A stretch of DNA of 32,447 nucleotides, taken from the NCBI GenBank assembly GCA_023231475.1, contig JALJEE010002300.1, forward strand, positions 1 through 32,447, read 5' to 3'. How positions within the stretch are numbered: the stretch's first letter is position 1; every line of letters starts with the position of its first letter. The position numbers and the translations under genes are program-made. A model generated the notes under the pieces. It saw nothing but the letters and a program-made list of their open reading frames with translations, was not told where the DNA came from and did not search any database. Below are positions 10,501 through 22,761 of the stretch, in pieces. Origin of the DNA: Seison nebaliae (lineage: Eukaryota > Rotifera > Pararotatoria > Seisonacea > Seisonidae).

Positions 10501-12414
10501 TTTCGAAATATCAATTTCATATGAATTATCATTCAATCGTTTTATTTCGTTCACTTCATATTGTTCATCTTTATCGATTCGAACACGAACGTTCCATTTA
10601 ATCGATTCGAATTGTTTGGGAAGTGTCAATTGGAAATTGATTTGTCGACTGTTTCTCGACATTTCTTCTCGTTCCAATGACAAATTGGGACAAATGGTTT
10701 CCTCTTCATTCAGTCGATTTAACCAGAATTTCCGATATTCACATTCTTTCATTAACGAACATCGTCTTGTTGATACGCACCAACCACATAACTCCTCTTT
10801 ATGTTCTTGACATTCGTCGCAATTGGAGGCAGTCGAACAATTGAAAAGTGAAATCTCTTCACCTGTTCGATTTGTTTCAATGAATAACTTTCCCGATTTC
10901 ATCATTCTCATCTGATAAATGGGATGAGAGAGATTGAGACGTGTCGTCCGATAAATTCCATTCCAATTCATATTTTTCCAATGATAAATAATTAATTGAT
11001 TGTTTTCTGTCGCACCCAACAATTTCATCATTTTCAACTTGTCATTCAATTTGAATTGTTCAACAAAGAAATTTCGAATTTTTTCATCTTTCGATAATTG
11101 GATAGGCAATTTCCTTCCACAACTGACACGAGTGCCAATCACTGGAAATATGTGCGCCGTCTTACGACTAGAGAATGGAGAGGCTCCTTGAAAGGAGTGA
11201 TAATTTCCTTGATTCTGATGGAATAGACGACGGTAATTCTTTGCTGATGACAAGAAACTTTTCCTCACACTACAATAATTCTCGTCGATATTCAACATCG
11301 ATTGTTTCATACACATTTGTGGCGGTCTTAAGAAATTCAAACCTCGTTCCGAACCCCCTGAATGGTAACATTGTTGTAAATTCTTTAAAAATGTTCGATT
11401 AATTTCATCCAAATCCCAATAATATAAATCTTGTTGTCCATTCAATTGGAACAAGATGAATAATCGTCGAAGTGATTTCGAATAGAAAATATGATCGATC
11501 GAATCATACGATTGACATTGTAATTTCAATTCGGTATATGAATAGAGGAACGCCAAATCATAATTACAAATTCGGATGATTTTCAACGTTCTCTCCATTT
11601 CATTTCCATCTTCCTTCAACAAATAATTGAAATGATTCTCGAGAAATTGATAATGATATTTAATGAAGAAACGATTATTTTCCCGAAGATATTGACCCAG
11701 AACATTTACTTCCGCTTTCACCAGACCCTTTCCAACAATCCCTAAGAAGTTCGATGAATTTGGCGGATTTCCTTCGAGATGACGGAGAGTTACTGTCGGT
11801 TGATTGGCACTGATTAATGTGGAGACGTCGTTGGAATTGAGAGAATAATTATTAGAAATAGCAAGAAATAAATATTTTTCATTGTTCATTCCATTTTGGA
11901 TATTCCAAAGTATTTTATCATTCAAAAACGACTCATTTCCAGAAATCTGACCTGGCAATTCGATCCATCGATGTTCATTAACTTTCCTAGTTTTCGGATA
12001 ATCAATCGATTGCAATATGATGAAATTAGTATCGATGAACTGATATAAACGACACGAAGTGCCAATTTGTCGATTGGTTGAAAGATGAATTCGTTTCCAA
12101 CAAACCAAAATTTGATTGTCATCGATGGAATCGAATAGAAAGATTTTAGTGAGTATAAATCGTCTTTGATCAGTTTCAATCGAAATATCATATTGGAATT
12201 TATTCGAATCGTTCAACAATATTCGATGAGGTGTACATCGATCATTATCCTCATCAAAAATCGATTGGAGAATGAATTGTCCATTTTGTCGAGGAATGAC
12301 GTGGGAGAAATGTCCATGACGACATCCAATATCATAAGTAGAAGCAGTTACCGGTGAGAAGAGAGCAAGATATGAAGCCATGAAAAGAATGATGATAATA
12401 TTGTGACAATACAT
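4502..12414 (-). CDS. Plexin (semaphorin receptor)
   Basis: Plexins are single-pass receptors for semaphorins that signal through a split cytoplasmic Ras/Rap GAP domain. My model has five exons: 5761-12414, 5543-5706, 5357-5492, 5201-5305 and 4502-5155, about 2570 residues. The ATG at 12412-12414 is the first after an in-frame stop and starts a hydrophobic signal peptide ending near VTASTYD. A divergent sema domain follows. PSI domain 1 lies near residues 525-575 (CGWC), PSI 2 near 670-720 and PSI 3 near 845-880. IPT/TIG domains begin near 895, 990 and 1130, possibly with a fourth. The membrane segment is at about 1536-1560, followed by RRHYRRKK. The cytoplasmic part shows both GAP halves and a Rho-binding-like segment (TKENILRELF, TWKHVKLSASDSI), broken by Ser/Asn runs. 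The C-terminus matches plexin LPxxxxxMNxxL (LPSLNLMNGHL), then gains a long Asn/Gln-rich tail. The GAP part is very divergent. The plexin class is not assignable. Exon 1 is certain; the last introns are inferred from frame, GT-AG and size, and the exon-4 donor is the least sure. Confidence 0.9.
5707..5760 (-). other. Plexin intron 1 (in-frame, stop near its end)
   Basis: A 54-nt intron that begins GTTGGA and ends TTTGTAG. The open frame of the giant exon runs into it and stops inside it, so a plain ORF call would end the protein here and miss about 350 residues. Splicing joins RISYLM to KHINYPLS in phase 0 and restores the second half of the GAP domain. Confidence 0.75.
5930..6300 (-). repeat. 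Coding Ser and Asn/Gln runs in plexin
   Basis: Trinucleotide repeats inside the plexin frame: an ATG/GAT run at about 5932-5954 read as poly-Ser, ATT/TTA repeats at about 6233-6265 read as poly-Asn next to Gln, and a GAT run at about 6271-6293 read as Ser. They sit in loops of the cytoplasmic part around the Rho-binding-like segment. Such runs are prone to length variation. Confidence 0.8.
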
Positions 12415-14329
12415 CTTATTGACAAGAAGAGTTTCGAATTGTCATCATTGAGAGATGGATAAATTATCGTCCATCTAAATGACTATTATTATGCATCATT
12501 TCGAGCCAACTATCAACATGGAAACTTTTCTTTTATTTCATTGATCCTTCTGAGAAATTGAATGAGAGAATATATAAATTAGTGAAGATAAATAAAATGT
12601 TGTTATTTGATGAATGATGAAGATTCAAATGATGCAGAAGAGAAAAATTTTGATAGGAAATTTAATTAAGAAATAATGACATTCTTTCCATTTTACTCAT
12701 TCGTATTAGAGAAAAGAGATCTGCTCATTATTTCGTGATGGGCAAAATAGAACGAAGTTCCAAATTCACAATAACATTTCCAAGAAGATAAAGACTTTTT
12801 AGGAAACTATTATATTCACGTCATTCTCAACATCCATGTAAACAGAAACAATAGAATAGAATTTATGGAAGAATAATTCGCTTAACTTCGCCATAAAATG
12901 ATTGTAAATCGACAGAGAACGATCATCTTCCAATATTGGTATGATCCGTTTCTCATCATACAATTTATGAGACGAAATAATAATAATAATCATAGGTATA
13001 ACTTAAATAAATAAGAAATTTGTAATTAACAAGAAAATTTCACATACACCTCTTTAGAATATTGGGAGGATATTTTGAACAATTTGATCATCACTCAACA
13101 ATAACTCGATCACACGATGACGATTAGAGAGCAAATTACCATCATCATCTTTTCATATTACTGGAAATTTCGAGCAGATTTTCTCATGTTAAATTCCATC
13201 AATTTTTCCTCTAATGGATTATGGAATTCGAATAACTTATCGTACTTTTAACAACTTCCTTAAGCAGATTTGAATTCAAATCCATCTAATATTATTCGTG
13301 TAATATTCCCTTATATTCGAATTAGAAATTCTTCGGTTTAGAATCCGAAGGAAACATATGATAATGAAAATTATTTTCTGATGTTTTGACTTTTGTCAAT
13401 GGTGATGTCCATCTTCCTCCAACTATCGAGTGAATATTGAATTAAGTAGACTGTCAATATTGTTAGTTGGTTGTTTGGAAGATGTAATAGACAAATAGAA
13501 GTTGGGCGATGAAGAAATGGAGAATTGGAACTTGTTAATAAGTTATTGAGAAGGAAGAAGGAAGAGTTCTTTTCACCAAGTCCACTTGATAAATCGAAAC
13601 GAATTGAATGTCCATGAATAAATATTGACAATTTACTATGGGAAAAAAATTTAATAACCACTCGCTCCCTCCAAACCGATAAGATCAACATGTCAACTGA
13701 GAAGAAAGCGTCGACGATCTGTATTCCCTTGACTTATGAATAACAGCGAAAATTCTTTCGTGGACTTGAAAAATTGGAGATAAAGAGAATGAACATACTT
13801 CGAATATGATCAGATAATCAATGATAATTCTTTTTTCGAATAATAAATATTGGATAACTGGTATGTTTAAGGACGATATGTGCAAATAGATGAAGAGAAG
13901 ATGAACAAGAAATTCAATGAATCAACTACCGAAGAGAAATGTAAAGATCGATATTAAAAGGTACGAAAGATTTCATGAGACGATAGGTGTCGATTTCTCC
14001 CAAATATTTTCACACCCGCCAATCTTCCTTTTAAACATTCGTCAAAACATCTCCGCATCAGCTAAGTGAAAAAAGATGAAACTAAAAACATATTCTCAAG
14101 TAGATAGCGAAGAAGAGAAAAATGTCATGCCAAATCCTTTATGATTTAGTCTTAGTCGATTACTAAAGTTAGGAGAAGATGTACAGAATAATTTTCCATT
14201 GGAATAACATCAATTCATCCATCACACAATTGATGATAAGAATACATTGATGGAATGAATTACATTGCATCATCAGAGTGTGAAAGAAGGTTAATCGAAA
14301 ATCCGTCTATATGAATCAATATTCAAGGT

Positions 14330-14378
14330 TGTGCCAAGCGAGTCGAAGTGCCGTGGTTCTGCGGTTCGACTTGGCGCA
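14330..14378. other. GC-rich imperfect hairpin
   Basis: Bases 14330-14337 pair with 14371-14378 (eight pairs, one G-T), 14342-14347 pair with 14365-14370 (six pairs), and 14351-14353 pair with 14362-14364, leaving an 8-base loop. Bulges of four and three bases lie on the 5' arm. The GC content is well above the surrounding DNA. It could be a small-RNA precursor, though about 49 nt is short for a microRNA hairpin. It is too short for a normal tRNA, although the 3' arm contains GGTTCGA. I do not recognise the sequence. Confidence 0.45.
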
Positions 14379-16142
14379 GTTATATTTCATTTGTTCTCCC
14401 TTCCTTCTGTTTAGTGGGAGAAAATTCTTCAGAAAGAAACATAGAAAGTATTCACTATTTCCAAGATTGCCATCATTATTCTTTTTTTTTCCGATCATTC
14501 CGACAAATGAATAAAATTACAGAGGCAACTCAATATGATAGTTAATGAATATAACAATGAATCGGTTGATGATCCAAAACGAAGTCTTCACCACATTTCT
14601 CCTTTCTCGTCTTCTCCCCTCCCATTATGTTTCCTTACGTTCCTATAATTACATTATGAGGGTAAGATAATAAAAATGAATGAGGAGAATCTTTTCTGAA
14701 GTTGTGATTGGGAAAGGTTAAATAAATAAATAAATATAGCAACTATCTATTTCGTCTATCTGCCTATCGATAACCATTATTTCATTCATCCATCTGCACA
14801 CATCTTCCACCTCGTCGATTAGAGACATTATCTGTTAGACATTGAATTGATATCGATCCATCTACTCCCAAAAATCTACTCTCTGTCACATTAAGAATTC
14901 CTTCATCGATTGTCGTAAACAAGTCTACTTTAGTCACAAGTTGAATTAGCACAATATATTTTTGTGGCATTGTTATTTAATTTGTTGGAGAATTGTTCTT
15001 CTCATATCAGATGGAACGATTAACAACTAATAAGTTTCAACCGGAAAGAAATAGATTTTTTTTTACATTTGCAAAGGAGAAGGAAAGTTGAAGTGATTAA
15101 GATGGATCGATACTCCAATTTCCCGGTTATTCTCTATTCAATATTATGTAGTTATAACAGACATGTGGAATCTTCATTTGCCCTTATACAAATTTCCAGT
15201 TAATCAACCAATTTCTTTCCATCTTCTTTTTCCCCTAGTAATATCTATTATATTTCTGCTAAATCTGTCGATCGCTTTCCATATTAACACGACAGATGCA
15301 TGACGACGATAATCATTTAGGAGGAGTGATTATGTGCTCAAAAATATTTAGGTAACAACAATTTCATTCATTTCACACCAACAACTTTTTAGTCTCCAAT
15401 TCATTTCTCACATTATCACTATTAATAATTCCATTCTTAAATAACTTCAAATTCAAATAATTAAAACATTTAATGCAAAAATTATCATATGTTTCACTTT
15501 GGAATTTGATGTCAACCAAAAATTCAACAATAAAGTATCGAACAAGTTAAATTCGAGGTTATAAAGGAATTAAATTTTTTTGTTACTTCAGCTAATTCCA
15601 AGAAAATGGAAATTCATTTCTATTACTAAATATATAGTTACATAACAATTTGATGATGTTGTCACTAATGGTACGTTTAAGTAGTTCGATGGAAAAGTTC
15701 TTCAGAAAAGAATGAGGAATTTTGCCATCAACACCTTTCAATTGCTGGAATTAAACTTGGAGTTAACAACCGTTTCGGAGATTGCTAGATAACAATAAGA
15801 AGAGCATCATCCTTAGAATATTGATATGCCAACCAGATCATATTTATTCGTGATGATAGATATCAATTAAAGGAAAATTATTCTGTCAAACAAATTCCAT
15901 TTGAGATAACACCAATAAAAATTAACACGTATTCCTAATCTCAGTAATTCCAGAAGAAGAAAATGGTGAAAACTTAAATTTGTGTTAAACAAAATTTTGG
16001 TTAAAATTAAATAAATTGGATGGAAATAATTTCCGCTGTAAACGATAAAACTGTCGTAAAATATTCTCGAAAAGATTTACTTTTTTCTATTTGAAACTAT
16101 ATTCGTGTCGGACGAAGTTCGAAAAAAAGGAATTATTACATT

Positions 16143-16164
16143 TTATTATTATTATTATTATTTA
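16143..16164. repeat. ATT microsatellite
   Basis: Perfect or near-perfect ATT/TTA trinucleotide run in non-coding DNA. Confidence 0.85.
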
Positions 16165-18597
16165 TTGAAACACAATCCCAATTTGGGTAAAGGTTTTATA
16201 TCGACAAATTAATCAAATTGAAATATTTGATGCATTTGTCGATTTGGGATGGGAGGGGGTGATGAATGGAATGAAGGTGAGAAAAAACCATTAAACTGAT
16301 AAGAAAAATCTTTCAAAAGATATTAACGATATGGAACATTGTGAATGGATGTACAATAATAATTGAGGATTTTAATTAATTTTTTTGGTTTTGCAGTTCC
16401 CTTAACAATTCTCTGACGATTAACTGCATGAAGGTCACGATAAAATAAGAGAAATTAATTGAATTTCTTTAATGTCTCAAATCGAGCTGGGAGAGTGAAA
16501 TACTTAAAATGAATATCTATTAACATAGAAAGAATTGAAACAAAATATTTTGATATGATCAGAAATGAGAGAGAGAACAATCAACTTCCATTGTTCCCTA
16601 ATTTTCGAACAGCTGCAACTCATGGTAATCAATTCTTTTCTCTCAAGTCAGGACATTGGAGGTCACTAGATATAAAAGTTACGGACAAAAGTAACACTTC
16701 GTCATATGATATGAAATAGCAGAGTCAACAACAATCAAATTAATTGGAAAATCGCTGAATTCGACAACTATTTATTTTACCATATCGTTTGGAACAATTT
16801 TGTCTCCAATTGATTTATCAGATGGTTTCTCACTGAAGAAGCGTAAAAATAAATAAGTAATTCTTAAAATAAAACACAATTTAATAATTGAATTCTCTAC
16901 GAAGTTCTCGTTTGCATATTTTTGACCATTGTGCATTTCGTTGGATGTGGATGAGAAGTTCGGTTTGGCGGAATGAGCAAATTGAAAAAACATGACACGA
17001 ATTTCGGTTCGGGATTAATATATAAATGAAAACTTTCCACGTACATCACAACATCGATTAACTAGTAGAATGAGTTGGAGGGGACATATTGACATCACGC
17101 AATTACATTGTCCATCTGGAGCATGCTATCCATCATGTCTCATGATAACTTATCGTCACCATTTCAACTGAATAAACATCCCACATTCTACGTCATATTA
17201 GATTGTCTCATAAAACTTTCCATTTGAATTGTTCCTTTGGAAAAAGTAATTGATGTCGGGAGTCAGTTTGAGTGGAAAAATGAAAACATCATCAATTAGA
17301 TTCGATATCGATTATAATAAAATTCGAATATGATTTCGAGAGAAGTAACATGCAATTTTGAATCATATCTTTCCATTCCACCATAGAAGAGAAGAGAAAT
17401 TATTATAAGATTAACAAAAAAACATATGGAAACAACGGAAGAAAAATTTTAAATTATATTTATTTCAAAAAATTTTATGATGAGAATTAATTATTTGAGC
17501 TAAAAGAGAAAAGTTCGCTCGTTTTACTACATGCACACACTGATTTGTTAAGGGAAATTCCTTGTAAAAAAGAAAGAAAGTTGAATTGAGAAACGATTGA
17601 GAAATATGTGGCGAATAAGAGAGGAATATGTGATTTAAGACAATGGAAGGAACGAAAAGATTGTTCTTCCCGGTCGATCGGTCTCAGATGGTGAAGTGGA
17701 AATGTATATCAAAAAATTAATCTACATACTTGTTTCGTTTTGAGGAGAGTGAAAAGGAATGACAAATTACTGTTAACTAATCCCGTTTATGCCGCTACGA
17801 TGATTTGGATGTCCAGCTGTGAGTGAACTGAAGTTAAGAGAGAAGAGATCGGACTATTTCTAGCTATTTATGATTCCGTTATGACGAGAAGAGAATGGTG
17901 GAAAGTACCTGATCAAATTTCCATAGCCATACTAACACAGAAAATGAAAGAAATGTGGAAGAAAAATGATTCATTCTTGACCATTGTCCGAACATTCGAT
18001 AACTAGATTTCTAGCGATTTTTCGATAACGAACTATTCATCTCTTAAGAAACGCTATGCCGACATGAAACATTAGTCGACGTTATATCTGTCATATATCG
18101 GTCCAATTCGATGATGATGGTGTTCTCGAAGTAAATTATTTCTCACTTAAAATTACCTACGAAAATTCATTCATTCCATTTCTTCAATAGAGAAGAAAAT
18201 AAAGGAATTTTCAACGATTAAACTCTCATCTCATAGTAACAAGTGAGAAAGAATGAACGACAAGGTAAAAGATCATTAGAGTTAGATCGTCTCTTGTAAC
18301 ATGACGATTCGGTTCTTCAGTACCACACATAGTCACAGATGGAACGACTACCAAAGTGTTTGTCATGTTCTGAAAAAATTAGTTGGGAAAAAGGTGACAA
18401 GTCTCCAATAATTACTTCGATACGTAACAGAACGAAAAGGAGAATTTGATGGAGAAAAAAAAATGATTTCAAATAAAACTTTCCGTTTGAACTCAAACAA
18501 TTTTCCTTTTGGTCAAAAGAATAACGACCAACTAATAAACTTACCAGCAATTAAGCGAACCGACACCAGACTCATCTGTTCTGGAAGGGAAAACGAT

Positions 18598-18855
18598 ATT
18601 TGGTAGACGAACCATTTGGTAGACGGGACTATTTGGTAGACCGACCATTTGGTAGACTTAGATTTGGTAGACGGAGATTTGGTAGACCGACCATTTGGTA
18701 GACCGACCATTTGGTAGACTCCGTATGGGAAATACATGTAGATATTTTCTTATTTCACATTTAAATTGCTCCAAAATTTTGGATCATTCAAAAGGTCTAC
18801 CAAATAGTCCCGTCTACCAAATAGTCCCGTCTACCAAATGGTTCGTCTACCAAAT
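18598..18855. repeat. Foldback array of ATTTGGTAGAC units
   Basis: The left arm, 18598-18720, has eight units of ATTTGGTAGAC separated by 4-6-base linkers (GAACC, GGGACT, CGACC, TTAG, GGAG, CGACC, CGACC). A 74-bp unique spacer follows at 18721-18794. The right arm, 18795-18855, has four units in the opposite orientation. Read inwards from the outer ends, the arms begin with the same unit and linker order (GAACC, then GGGACT), giving a 44-bp perfect inverted repeat. Direct repeats sharing AGACTC and GTTCTGGAA flank the structure at 18568-18586 and 18861-18875; the left copy has four extra bases. This fits a foldback-type mobile element or a hairpin-generated array. A 74-codon minus-strand frame across it is only a translation of the repeat. 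Confidence 0.85.
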
Positions 18856-20426
18856 CAGCTAGACTCGTTCTGGAACTGCATCTGATTTATTCTTCAACCC
18901 AACTCCAAATATGGAGGTAAGAGATCAATGAGAAATAATGTTAACATATTGCAGACAAATTAAAATAAACATCACCTGAAGTTCCAATTGATGATGGATG
19001 AATGAAATAATTAAGTAGATATGATTTTCAAACCATCCATTTATATACTATAAAAACTACTACTTAATAACGTTTGCATTAGACATTATTTTGAGCTATA
19101 ATAATTTCCCAAAATTCTAATTACGACAATTCTTCCAACCAGCTTCATTGCAAGTGATTTCAACTACGTTTTTCTTTTCTCCTTAAATTTATTAACAAAC
19201 TGATACATTATCTGTTTGTACATGTAAAATATGAAATGAAATCTCAAAATCATTTACTGATGATCACATGAAATTTTAGATGTGATTCTTCTACCACTTC
19301 AAAAAAAAGTTAGTTATGAAAAACTAACAGATGTCTTCATTACACAACATTACGCCACATGTGTAGATGGTCATTATTCTCCGAAAGAAAGATAAGACAG
19401 AAAATGTGTAAGGAGATCAAAAACATCATCATCAGGTACATGAGATGATGAAATAAATAACAGATGATAATTACGTTTTTTTATTTGATAACATTCTGCA
19501 TCGATCAAAAATGGATAGGTGCTACTAACAGGTACATGTTTATATCGTCAGATGATTATTTTTCATACGATTAAGGAACAAACGAAATAAAGACAGTTTC
19601 CTTTCACATTGCCTTATGATGACATGACGTTGGTTTTTCATTTCTTCTTCTGAAAATAATAAATTAATTATTGATTGTGAAATATTAATGATTTGAAAAG
19701 GAAAATTTCATCAAATAAGTAAATTCGTTTGTGAGAACTTCAAGGGGATATGGAGGAGGAGAAAGCAACAGAGAAAAATTTTCGGTTAAGTAGTTGAGAT
19801 TCTCAAGTTGAGAAATGAGCTGTGTCTACTTTTTAAATCCATCTGTATATTCCTCCAGATGTTACTATGGTAAGCTCATCAATTTCAATGAAATGAAAAC
19901 AACCGCCAACTCCATTATCAACAACAATTGAGAATGATGTATCGCCGCTCATTAAGTTTGCTAAATAAACATAATTCATATCTTCGTCAATTCATAAAAA
20001 TTTTCATAGACGGATTCAATGAATTTTCACATAAATGTTCGACAATTGTTAATGATTTTAATGTAATGTTAATGAGAAACGGCCATCTCATTTACTCCTC
20101 CTCTTCTTCCTATGTGTACAGTTAGTTAACTGTTGAAAAGTAGAAAAACTTCTTACACTAAATGAGAATGAATCGAGACCTTTTGTTCCTATAATCAAGT
20201 TGACGTTTCTAATTTTTAAGTATCTTTCTCTATCCTACGTATTTGGAAGATCTCTTCAATATCTTCCAGTCATTCGCATTCATTTATTTCTCCTATTTTC
20301 TCATTTATGAAAGAACCATAATGAAAACGGAATTAAACAATTTCAGTTAATTCAAATAGAATTAACTAAATATTGATATTGAAACTTGAAGTTGAGCTCA
20401 ATTTAGAACATTCGGAATTTCCGAAT

Positions 20427-20488
20427 CGTATTTTTTTTTTTTTTTTTTTTATTAAGACGCGGAATCCCCATAGGTTAAAGCGTATTTT
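20427..20488 (-). mobile_element. Tiny poly(A)-tailed retro-insertion
   Basis: Twenty T residues at 20431-20450 are followed by a 30-base unique segment at 20451-20480. On the minus strand this reads as a short 3' end (CTTAATAAAA, which includes AATAAA) followed by a pure A tail. The direct repeat CGTATTTT occurs at 20427-20434 and 20481-20488, in the place of a target-site duplication; its T part overlaps the tail. This is the form of a severely 5'-truncated copy made by LINE machinery. The source RNA is not recognised. Confidence 0.45.
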
Positions 20489-22740
20489 GATTAAAAATAA
20501 CTAATGGAAAGTAAAAATCTTCAAAATGCTCAAACGATCGATAATATCGATATCGATATTGAAAAAAGTGGTTGTCGAACATTGTCATTTCCTTATAATG
20601 AGTCGTGGAAATTAGGCTAGATCAACTACTGAAAACATTAAGAGACCTCTAGAAACTGGTTTCGGACGACCTAGTAGATTGCCCACACATCTGATATACG
20701 CCCTATAAAGTTTAATATGTCTTCCATAAAATCACAAAGGAATCATTTCCATCATCTGCTCCTGCTAATACACATTTGAATTAATATGAGAGTCTTATGT
20801 CATCTCTCTGTTACCAGAAATAACCGTTTCACTAAGTATCTCATTGGTGTGACGTAACTAATTAAATTTTGCGAATTTAAAATTAGAAAAAATTAGTAAT
20901 TTTTAAACGGATAGAAAACGAAGAACGATTTCTTTTTTTAATTTTTAACTTTGACCAAATCTATGCATTTTCAAAAGATTTCATACTATAAATGGTTGAC
21001 AAATGAATATGATGAATGACGAATAATATTGAAAATCTTTCGAGGACAATGATAACTCTCCATTCCAAACATTTTGTTGAAATGGAAATAAATTAAAACG
21101 AATCATGTGAATCAGCTGGAAAGGAAGACAATTAAACAACGAATTATAACGTAGTCATCAAAAATTTATCGTTAAATAGAAAAAGAAAAACGATAAGTGA
21201 GATCTATTTTCTTTACATAAAAACTAATTTTCCCTCCTAATTTTCTTCTTTGCCTTCGACATGTTCTTGGGACAGCTCGATGATAGATTTGGGAAGTCCG
21301 ATGGATGTAATCTCCTTAATATAGATCTCGATGGGAAAGATGTTCGGTGTTCTTTGTCAACAAACATGCAACATGAGATTAGATAAATAGTAAAATGATA
21401 GAAAAGTAGAGAAGGTGGGAAGAAAATAATTTGCTAAGGATAAATAAAACAACTTCTTCTATTTTGTTTCCTTAGGAAATGATAGATCTGAAATTATCAA
21501 CAGTATATTACTACTCCAATATTTATTCGTAAATTATTTATCTACTTTCCATCACCTACACGTCAAATTATGAAGATTCAACAAATTCATATTAATGGAC
21601 AATGATACAGTTCTCTAATCGTCAGCGATTATTAAAAACGCCGTTGTTTATCATTATTGGTATGAAGACAATATAATGTCTTCTTTCTCTTTTTTTTTGC
21701 TTAACACTAATGTTTAGTTAAGGAATTCGATGCAGAATTAATCGGCTCATTAATATATCGGGAAAGATGAAGCCGAAATCACCAAAATGAAGATGACTAA
21801 TTCACCACTCCTCTACCCAAATCACATTTATCCAACAATTTAATGATGAGAATGATATCGTCATTAATAACAACTTTTTTATTAATTTTCTTTCGACTTA
21901 TGTTCATCTGTCGGAAGAACAAACCGATTTCATTCATCCATTACTACCCAATATTTAATTCGACTACTCACAAACATTAAACGAGATTCTCTCTTAATAT
22001 CTTTATAAGTGAACTTCATTCTGCCTCTACTTCATTGATTTCTCTAATAATTATCTTTCTTCTAAAGTTTAGAATCTAAACTATTCAACTAAGCCAACAT
22101 ATACACACATTCATACCCATTTGGGACGCGCGCATTACCACTCTTTTTTTGCACAAATAATTTTCAAAGACACCGAAAATTCTATGAAATTCCGATTATT
22201 GAAGATAAATATGCATTCTTCCTTCTCTTCTTTAAACAACTAATAAAGATATTTTTGACATATCTAAACCTCCAATAGTTCGAAAACGTCGAAATGAGAA
22301 TCTTTTCGTTTTTTTTAAACTGGTAGTTGCCATTTCCTCAAATCTATTCGAATGTAGATGTATCGAACGTAGAAAACTGAAATTAATGGACTGACTTCTA
22401 CATTAATTTCAGAATAAAACTTTCAAAAAATTAAAAAATTTCCTTTTCACTACTCAATATCAGATGATGGATGTTAAGTGAAGAATTTTAAGATAATTCG
22501 TCTAAGTAGAAAAACCAGGAATGGAGGAAAGTTGGATGATTTGCAATGAGAAATGAAGTTCCAAATGAAGTCTCTAAAAAAATAATTTTTGATAGAATAA
22601 AGTAGAGCACGATAGTAAGAAGGATTTGAAGAGATTCTCTTCATCTCTTCAAGAGAACCGACAGAAAACTGAATTTATGGAATGTGAATTACTTTTCTAT
22701 AATATGACATAAGAAAAATATAAATGATTACAGTGTGAGA

Positions 22741-22761
22741 ATGATGATGATGATGATGATA
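22741..22761. repeat. ATG/GAT microsatellite
   Basis: Seven tandem trinucleotides in non-coding DNA, ending at ATC. Confidence 0.85.

Larger units (their letters stand above)
12415..18567. other. Region upstream of plexin, no supported gene
   Basis: About 6.2 kb of AT-rich DNA. Open frames are short; the longest, 106 codons at 13371-13691 on the minus strand, is of a length expected by chance at this base composition. It may hold the plexin promoter, 5' UTR exons or regulatory DNA. Small features seen are an AAAT run at 14719-14736, a GC-rich hairpin at 14330-14378 and an ATT run at 16143-16164. Confidence 0.4.

Noticed and set aside
13371-13691. 106-codon minus-strand frame
   Set aside because: About one or two frames this long are expected by chance in a window this size; no recognisable motif.
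14331-14378. tRNA-like motif (GGTTCGA in the 3' arm)
   Set aside because: The paired structure spans only about 49 bases and lacks room for anticodon and D arms.
17641-17838. Short coding-like plus-strand segments and a GTGAGT donor-like site at about 17819
   Set aside because: Segments are under 30 codons and cannot be connected into a gene.
18513-18737. 74-codon minus-strand frame rich in STK and YQ repeats
   Set aside because: It is only the translation of the foldback array.
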